A stretch of 64,000 bases of DNA from Panagrolaimus kolymaensis (Eukaryota > Nematoda > Chromadorea > Rhabditida > Panagrolaimidae): positions 2,790,001 to 2,854,000 of the forward strand of contig JAJQJQ010000029.1 in the NCBI GenBank assembly GCA_028622995.1, given 5' to 3'. The notes beneath the pieces were generated by a model. It searched no databases and was not told where the DNA came from. It was given only the letters and a program-made list of their open reading frames with translations. Below, one piece after another: positions 56,961 through 64,000 of this stretch (positions are counted from its first letter, which is position 1; each line of letters starts with the position of its first letter). The translations under genes were made by a program, and so were the position numbers.

Positions 56961-57958
56961 TTATCTTATTTCAACATCAACTAAATTAACATCAAAAAGT
57001 GGTTGAGAATGAATAATTTTATAAAATTCATCTTTTGTCTTATCCATCGCCATTCGACAAAGTAATATTTCTTTAATATTTTCTATTCCCAATTCATAAT
57101 CATTTGATTTTTGAGCAATGAAACCTTGAGCGAGAGATTTATCACGTTTTGGATTTTGACATCTTGCAATGGTGATATGTGGATTGAATTCAGGATGATC
57201 ATCTATTATTGTTAATTCTTGAGATTTAAAAGCATCAATAACAGCTTCTAAAAAAGGAAAAAAGTAAAATAAAGCTTTAAAAAATATGCTTACTTTGCAA
57301 CGATCTTATAGGTTCTATGGAAGCTTCTTTAGTATCACCAAAAAGTACACGTTTACCAAAAGATGAAATTCCATGAAATTCAGCAATCAAAGATTTGTTG
57401 GTTTCGCAAAATGCTTTTGCAGCTTCTTGCATAGCTACCACAACTCTGAAAAATGATACCATTATTATTGTTCGTTTTCATAATCACAAAATTAAAGATA
57501 AAAACTAAAAAAACAAACTTTGGTATTTCTTCATCATCCATTTTTCCAACCATCAAAGTAATATGTAAAGCAGTTAATGGAACTAATTTAGTTGAAAATT
57601 TTGAATCATGTTCAATCAACTTCTTTTGAACTTCGCCAATTTTTGATACAATTGAAGGATTTTGAATTCGAAAAGCAACAAAGATATTTGGCCATATTTT
57701 AGTTTTAGTCGTCGATGATGTTGTTGTTTTTATAACTTCAGATGCTGCAATTCTAACATTTTCACCTTCAGCTACTGCAGTTGTTGTTACTACTGTTAGA
57801 CTTTCAGTTATTACAGCTTTTGCGGTCGTTGATTCTGCTGTTGCTTTTACTTCTTCCATAGCCGCTGTTGTTGATGCTTTTCGTTTTGAAGCTGTTTTGA
57901 GTAATTTGATTGTAGAATTTAAGCTGGTTTTTAGAATTGAAGAAGATGGCGCAGTCAT
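56961..57958 (-). CDS. 2H phosphoesterase, AKAP7/2'-5' RNA ligase-like
   Basis: Exons 57519-57958, 57294-57445 and 56961-57247 give 292 residues. The first 87 residues are Thr/Ala-rich and disordered. The domain begins at about 89 (WPNIFVAFRIQNP) and has the two diagnostic H-x-T motifs: HIT at 132-134 in ALHITLMV and HIT at 221-223 in NPHITIARCQNPKR. This is the 2H superfamily fold of cyclic phosphodiesterases, and spacing and flanks resemble the AKAP7 NLS-type branch. Likely activity is hydrolysis of 2'-5' or cyclic phosphodiester bonds in RNA; the substrate is unknown. The first intron uses a GTTTGT donor. It lies 264 bases downstream of the reductase on the same strand, with a TTTTAG acceptor before its ATG. 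Confidence 0.82.
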
Positions 57959-58221
57959 CAAGCTAATAACTAAAATTTATACATACATACACAAATGCAG
58001 CTTTCAAACTTGTAGAATCAAAAATATAACAAAGTTAATGGACTTGGGTATCTTGCGTAAGCGCTGATAAAATTTACGAAATACAAAGCATTTATTTATT
58101 AAACTCTACAAAATCAAAAAATAGTACAAATAAAACAATGAATACTAAAAGGCACATAGAAAACATAAAATCTAAGCAAAATCAGCCACCGTACAGAATC
58201 CACAACCATGCAATATCTTCT

Positions 58222-60837
58222 TTAAGACCATACATCTTCAATATATCGTTCCTTCTCTTTCAATTGTTTCAATAAAGCATTGGCTTCTTCAGCAGTTTTA
58301 CCCAAATGTTCTTGAAATAATTCCACAAAGCATGCCCATAAATCCTTTGACATTCCTTTTGCATCACCACATGCAAAGATGAGAGTTTGAGGAGTAGCTT
58401 CATTCATAATCAAATCAACTATTTCTTTTCCTCTTTCACGTATTGCATCTTGAACATATTTAGGGTATTTATGAGAAGCATCATTGTCATCTTCCTTTAG
58501 TCGAGATTCACATAGAACTAAATCAGTGATAATGCCTTCACGATTGAGAGATTCAAGTTCGTCTCTAAAAATGAAAAAGTTATATACAAAAAGAAGGTAA
58601 AAGAAAACAGCTTTACTTGAAAATATACTCCTTTGATAAATCTCTCGATCCATAAAATAAATATCTTTTTGTTGAAGTTGTTTTACTTTCATCGCCATAG
58701 AGAAGAATCTTTTGAGCCAAGAGTTTTTGGAAGAAAGAAGCAAATGGCGCAACACCAGTACCAGGTCCAATAAGTATCAATGGAACTTCAAGAATAGATA
58801 AATCAGGTGAAGATAAAGGTGGTAATCGAAACTTTGATGGTTCTTTTAGCATTACTTGAAAACGGTCACCAACTTGACGAGATTTGAGCCATTCTGAACA
58901 TACACCATAATGGGGAAATTGGACACCATTAATAGCAGAGAAATTGAGCAACGAATAAACAAAGCGAATCCTTCTTCCTTGACGCGATTGATGCGATGAA
59001 ACACTGTATGGACGAGGAATAAGTCGAGGCAAAAGTTCTAAAACCAATGAAATGTATTACTGTAAAAAAGAAAGACCAGTATTTTCCAGAAAAAGCTTAC
59101 CGATAAGTCGATCAATTGATGGATTACTTGATGGAAATGCAATCATTAAATCAACAATACTAATGGCAGCTTGACGAACAAAAGTTGTAAATTCGTGAAC
59201 ACCTTGAGTTGAACAAAGTTCCAACAATCTTCTCTTTTCCGTTTCATCTTTAGCATATTCAGCAAAAATTCTTAGCAATGGACGACCAGGAGCTCTACGA
59301 ATATCCAAACAATAAGTTAATAAATATCTTAATGAACATGGATTTGGTATATATGCAGGAAGTTTAGGATCACGTTTTTGAGAATTTTGATCTATGGAAA
59401 GTTTGAGTTGATTATCAGCAATTGAAATCAAGCCTAATCGATGAAGAATAAAATTCACTTCGTTTTCAGGATTTTGAAATATGAAATAAACGGAATCTCC
59501 AGCATCACAATCTTTCATAAAAGCATCCACCGTTTCTGATTCACCAAGGATTGAAATTTCAATAGAACGTTTTGGTTTTGGCATTATTGCTTCTGAAGAA
59601 ATTTCAGCAATAGAAACCACTCGAGCTTCAACTGATTTAGTATGTAGGCCAGGAAAACGTTCACCATTTTGCCATTGAATTGATGATGCATCCTAAAAAT
59701 GAATTTGATGTAAGAAGCAATTTGGATAGCAAAGAAAAAAGTGAAACTTACAAACTTTTCATGTGTTACTGAAGTTGCAATAAAACTTTGAGGAGCGACA
59801 GGAATTCGAAGGTTTTGATCGTTTTTGAGAGTTTCATTACCTAAAAAAATTGTTTGTATTATTTAGCAATTACATCGATCACGAAAGCAAAAAATGAATA
59901 AACAAAAAATGTTCCTAAAAAACAAATATCATAAAATCAAAAACTAACCTTGAATGAGAGAGACTTCATTTTCAGGAAAAGCTTTAGGTTCAATTCCAAG
60001 ATATGGGAGTAATTTATTATCAGTTAAATTTTTTTCATCCATTTTTATATTAATTTTTAACGAATCAGAAATATTAGAAAATAAATGCTTATCAATTTGT
60101 TTGGATTGAATGATTTGAGAATTTTTTTCATCATTGTTTTCACATTTACATCCAAAACGTTTAGCCAAATATTCATATAATTTCTCGCACCATGGTTCAA
60201 CAGCTAATTCAAGGCTGTAAGATATTTTTTGTTATTGGAAAAAAAAGTTAATAGAAAAAAGGCAGTATTAAAATTTATAAAGAGAGGGACATACATACCC
60301 AACTTGATCATCAGCTTCTCCACGAGGAAGAAGTTGTTTAGCACCAAGAGCAAGAAATTGTTTTTCAAGCTTTCGAGGTGAACCTTGATAAGTGGAATAA
60401 TTGGAATCACCCAAACCTGCAATTTAAATATTTTTGTTTTGAAAATTGTAATTTTAAAAGATTGGAAGGACTAACCTAAAAATGCAAATTCCATTGAAGC
60501 CAAATAATCGTTGGGTAAATCTTTTTTATGAATTTTTCGATAAAATTTATGTGCATTTTCTGGTGGATCTCCATCACCCGTGGAACTTACAACAATAATC
60601 ACAAGTTTTTCTTTTTGAATAAAAAACTAAAAATTTAATTCAATCAATCAACTTCGAATTTTAAATTTTTTTTAAAAAATAGTTTACAACCTCTTTATCA
60701 ATTTCTTTCATTACACAAAGTCTTGGATCTAATTTCATATCAATACATTTAGCATATATTTGATCTGAAATGGCTTCAGCTTGGCCCGTTTGAGATCCAT
60801 AAAGGATGAGAAAATCTTTATCCACCGTCGATGACAT
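58222..60837 (-). CDS. mtrr: methionine synthase reductase
   Basis: Eight exons (60688-60837, 60476-60626, 60299-60416, 59949-60214, 59752-59840, 59101-59692, 58617-59037, 58222-58564) close in frame to 709 residues, the usual length. FMN domain: LYGSQTGQAEAIS, SSTGDGDPPENA, LGLGDSNY, and the MTRR-type GLELAVEPW. FAD domain: RPYSVSS (464-470) and GVCSEWL (500-506). NADPH domain: GPGTGVAPF (546-554), FACGDAKGM and the terminal DVWS with its stacking Trp. The enzyme passes electrons from NADPH through FAD and FMN to reactivate oxidised cob(II)alamin of methionine synthase in the methionine cycle. P450 reductase is less likely: there is no N-terminal membrane anchor. Exon 1 could end three bases earlier at GTTGTA. 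Confidence 0.92.
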
Positions 60838-61276
60838 GGGTGATGGATCAACAAAAGTTAAATATAAACAAAAAAATTAACAACTTAATTTCAAACGTTT
60901 TTTTCTTATTTCTCTTTCTTCGTTCTTTTTTGTCTTAAAATGCAAAGAATCAATAAAATAAAAATCTTTCTATCTATCTTTAAAAGGGTCAATCAAAAAA
61001 AAAAGAATTTCCATTATGGTTTTAATTTTTGAATTTCTTTTATTTTTTTGGAATTTAGCCAATTTTTTATTGTCGTCTGCTTCTCTTTTTCTTCTTCTTC
61101 TTCTTCTTCTCACTTATAGATAGATTGGTTGTGAAAAAAATCTTAGCACGAGCTAAAGGAGGCAATAAAATTGCGCGCGCGGCAAAATAATGAATAAAAC
61201 AAAGAAGAAAAAAAAGTATGGATCCTCCCCTTTTTTGAACTCAAATATTTGCATTTTTGTTTTGGTGGGTGAGTGA
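60838..61276. promoter_or_regulatory. divergent promoter region, reductase and SET gene
   Basis: About 440 bases separate the two start codons on opposite strands, so both promoters must lie here. It contains a (TTC)n run at about 61091-61111 and a GC patch, TTGCGCGCGCGGC, near 61170. Confidence 0.55.
61091..61111 (+). repeat. TTC trinucleotide run
   Basis: A perfect run of about seven CTT/TTC units in the divergent promoter region. Confidence 0.9.
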
Positions 61277-63539
61277 ATGCTTTCATTTGTGAGGCAATTT
61301 TTCATTGATCATTTTTATTTGGATTTTAATACGGGTTATTTTTTGCCAAAAACAACTACTAAAATTGAAAATATGGATTATTCATCATCGAACAAAGAAA
61401 ATAATGATGATGCAGCTTTATTTTCTTCTCGCCCAACCAGAAGCGGATCAAATCGAGAAAATAATTCATCGGGTTTTCCGCGTAGAATTTTACCCGATCG
61501 ATCCACCAGAGCGAATTTGACAAATCTCGAAAATTTGAAGCTTCGAGAACGTTCAACTTCTTCATCGTCATCGGGTTCGAGATCTTCTCCACCCATTTTC
61601 GCAAATTTACGAAATATCAAAGTTGAACGACCATCTTCGCCAGCTGAATCAACTGCTTCCTGGCGAACTTCGTCAACTGAAGGTCCACCTCGGTCATCAG
61701 AATCTCCAACAACAACAACAACCACAGCTAATGGCGGTGTCAATCGACCATATTCATTTCGATCATCCAGAAATGGCCCAAATTTTTATAAACCTCCATT
61801 AATCAATAAAAGAAGAATCAAAAAGGAAAAAAGCAGCAAGAGTAAACTTTCTCGGGTTTCTGAAACTGAATCATCTGAAGAAGTAAGTGGATAAAAAAAT
61901 TTGACTTTTAATTATATATTTTTTTTAAATTCATCGTTTTTTAGTCTTCGAAACATACGTCCTCATCATCCTCGAACTTTCCCTTAAGTCTTAGTCCTCG
62001 AGGACCTTCAATTGAAGATGATTTATTAAATGAAACGGATTCAGAAGAATTTCCTCGAAAAAATATGATGTTGATGTTAGACAACATTCCAACCAAGCCA
62101 CCTCCAAGGCCCACGTAAGCACGATAAACTAACTAAATATATTATATATTTAATTTATATCTAATACCATTTTTTTAAAATTTATAGATACTATCGAGAA
62201 GAATTTGAAGTTGAAAGAATTTTACTTCGTCAAAAAAGGGGAAATTTAACATATTTTTTTATTAAATGGAAGGGTTATGGTCTTGATGAAATTACATGGC
62301 AATCTAAAAAAGATTTAAATTGTGAATTTGTTGTAAGTCTCATTCCATTATTATTTTACATTAATTTTTAATTTAAAAATTTAGATGCAAATTTTCGAGG
62401 AGCGGCGAGAATTATGTCAAAAGATTTTCGATAGCCTCCCAAATCCTGAAGAATATCCTGGCTTTAATGATATTTATAATAATGGAATAGTAACTCCAAG
62501 TTTCATGGAACAAAATACCTTTGAAAATGGTTTAGTTGGACATAACCAAATTAATGGGTTTGCCCAAACCACGGTGGAAAATTGGACTCGATCAACAAGC
62601 GATTTTCCGAAAGTTGAATTTATTGCTGAATGCCTTTTTTCTTATGCAGCAAATTTAGAAGTTAAAAAATTGGAATTCAATGAAATCACTTGTGAATGTG
62701 GGGATGCTTGCGATCCAGAAACGTGTGATTGTTTGGAAGTAAAAATTTTATTAAAGTTTTAGATATAAATATTTGAAGCCCTTTAATTATAGAATAACCT
62801 CACATGCCGGGGTTTTATTCGAGCAACTGAAAATGTAAATGGTGTTACCACTCGGGAATGTCATAAAAATTGCAGTTGCAGCAATAAATGTCCAGCAAAT
62901 GTTTTTCGGGTAATTTGCATTTTTCAATTTATCATTTACTTTAGTTATGTAAAAAAAAATTCTAACAAAAAAGTTATTAAATTTTTTTCAGAAAGGCCGT
63001 GTAACAACCCCAGTTATGCTATTTAAAACCCCAAAATGTGGATGGTCTGTTCGAACCATGGTTAATATTCCAAAGGGACGTTTTGTAATTGAATATGTTG
63101 GTGTAAGTAAATTTTTTTTATAACTAAACTTATATATATCAAAATTTATTAAATACTTATTTTTTTTTTTCTTCAGATTATCAAACTTTATGAAGAATGC
63201 CATGGAATTGATGATATAACTTATTTATTCGATCTTGATGGTGAAAATAATCGAGCACCAAAAACTAAAACTAAATATGTCATTGATGCCACAGAAGTTG
63301 GAAATGAATCAAGATTCATCAATCATAATTGTGACCCCAACCTTAATATTGCCTCAGTTTTTGGATATCACTGTGACCCTGCTTTGCCTCGTATTGCTTT
63401 TTACTCAAGTCGAGATATTAAAGCTGGGGAAGAACTCACATTCAATTATTTCCCATATGAGTTAAATCCTGAAAATGTTAAAGCAGCCACAACTCGATGT
63501 TATTGTGGAGCGGAAAATTGTCGACAATATCTTACATAA
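61277..63539 (+). CDS. chromodomain-SET histone H3K9 methyltransferase, SUV39/Su(var)3-9-like
   Basis: Exons 61277-61882, 61945-62114, 62188-62332, 62385-62738, 62793-62909, 62992-63102 and 63177-63539. The ATG at 61373 (589 residues) looks more natural than 61277 (621). Counting from 61373: residues 1-225 are Ser-rich and disordered; the chromodomain lies at about 227-275 (FEVERILL, FFIKWKGYGLDEITW). The Cys-rich pre-SET follows (CECGDACDPETCDC, ECHKNCSCSNKC), then SET (GWSVRTMVNIPKGRF, IEYVG) and post-SET CYCGAENCRQYL. Such enzymes bind methylated H3K9 and methylate H3K9 with S-adenosylmethionine to make heterochromatin. The SET core NHSC is NHNC here (518-521) and FDY is FNY (558-560). The reaction is inferred from architecture. 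Confidence 0.9.
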
Positions 63540-64000
63540 AAAAATTTCTTTGAACCCTTTTTCTTTTCTTTTTTTTTGTATCTATTGTTTTAAAATTTAA
63601 ATTCTTTCATTTTTTTCGGTGCTTTAATCGATTTTTTAATAATGTTTTTAAATAAACTTTTTTGCATGTAATTTTTATTCCTTTTTTAAGGATATCGAGA
63701 AAAAAAGTAATGCCAAATAGCTTTTTTGATAGATAATTTTGAAAAATTAATTACAATTTTAGTGTTAATTTTCACTTTTCAAAGAATTAAAAATAAAAAT
63801 AAAGATTTTGTTATTCTTTATTATTTTTTTGGAAGTAAACCAAATTCTTTGCATGCTTTTTTTTTTTCTCATGGATTCCTAGAACGAGCTAAGGTGCAAA
63901 AAATGCCTCGTTCTATAATAAATGAAACAAAAAATGTACTTTGCGCATTCTTTTTTTTTAAAATTCGATTATTAGCTTTCTTTGTGGACGATTTTATTTG
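63540..64000. other. 3' flank of the SET gene, no gene seen
   Basis: AT-rich; AATAAAC at about 63651 is a candidate poly(A) signal. No further gene begins before the window ends. Confidence 0.5.

Overview
The window looks like nuclear DNA of a free-living nematode, most likely a panagrolaimid-type (clade IV) worm. This is inferred from very AT-rich sequence, many introns of 32-100 bases with GTAAG/TTTTAG-type borders, AG acceptors just upstream of start codons that fit spliced-leader trans-splicing, nematode serpentine chemoreceptors, MATH-less BTB genes, a nematode F-box-like/repeat family, and secreted LEA-like proteins. No database search was possible. Exon chains were built by hand from the reading frames; almost all close in frame.

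Layout. 0.3-5.4 kb (minus strand): a C-type lectin, a possible tiny secreted peptide, an orphan single-pass membrane protein and an F-box-like gene with an acidic tail. 6.2-8.9 kb (minus): a 595-residue gene joining a helical-repeat-like N-terminal half to an F-box-like/C-module half. 9.05-11.74 kb: a 44-bp minisatellite, followed by a lone exon at 12.3-12.5 kb. 13.8-16.7 kb (plus): a small secreted LEA-like protein and a secreted duplicated-cysteine-domain protein with a mucin-like tail. 16.68-25.66 kb: a near-perfect inverted repeat with about 4.47-kb arms and a loop of about 44 bases. Each arm carries two BTB genes with C-terminal membrane anchors and a degenerate tRNA-like element. 26.1-30.6 kb (plus): two Sre-like chemoreceptors that share a near-identical stretch of exon 1. 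32.3-39.1 kb (plus): a short PARP lacking a WGR domain, a coiled-coil/C-module protein, a truncated relative of it, and a paralogue of the F-box-like gene with a damaged splice donor. 41.1-42.5 kb: a Str-superfamily receptor. 43.8-44.8 kb (minus): a frameshifted cysteine-rich gene whose 5' side ends at a 142-bp satellite (44.8-49.0 kb). 49-52.7 kb: no gene seen. 52.7-55.0 kb: two tandem secreted LEA-like genes. 56.1-56.6 kb: a secreted protein built from three one-exon cysteine modules. 57.0-60.8 kb (minus): methionine synthase reductase followed by a 2H phosphoesterase, possibly an operon. 61.3-63.5 kb (plus): a chromodomain + SET H3K9-methyltransferase-type gene, divergent from the reductase.

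The housekeeping block at 57-63.5 kb is conventional. The rest is accessory: secreted proteins, receptors, expanded lineage-specific families, two satellite arrays that each meet the 5' side of a minus-strand gene, and one large palindrome. The most unusual unit is the palindrome with its four tail-anchored BTB genes and their shared upstream block.
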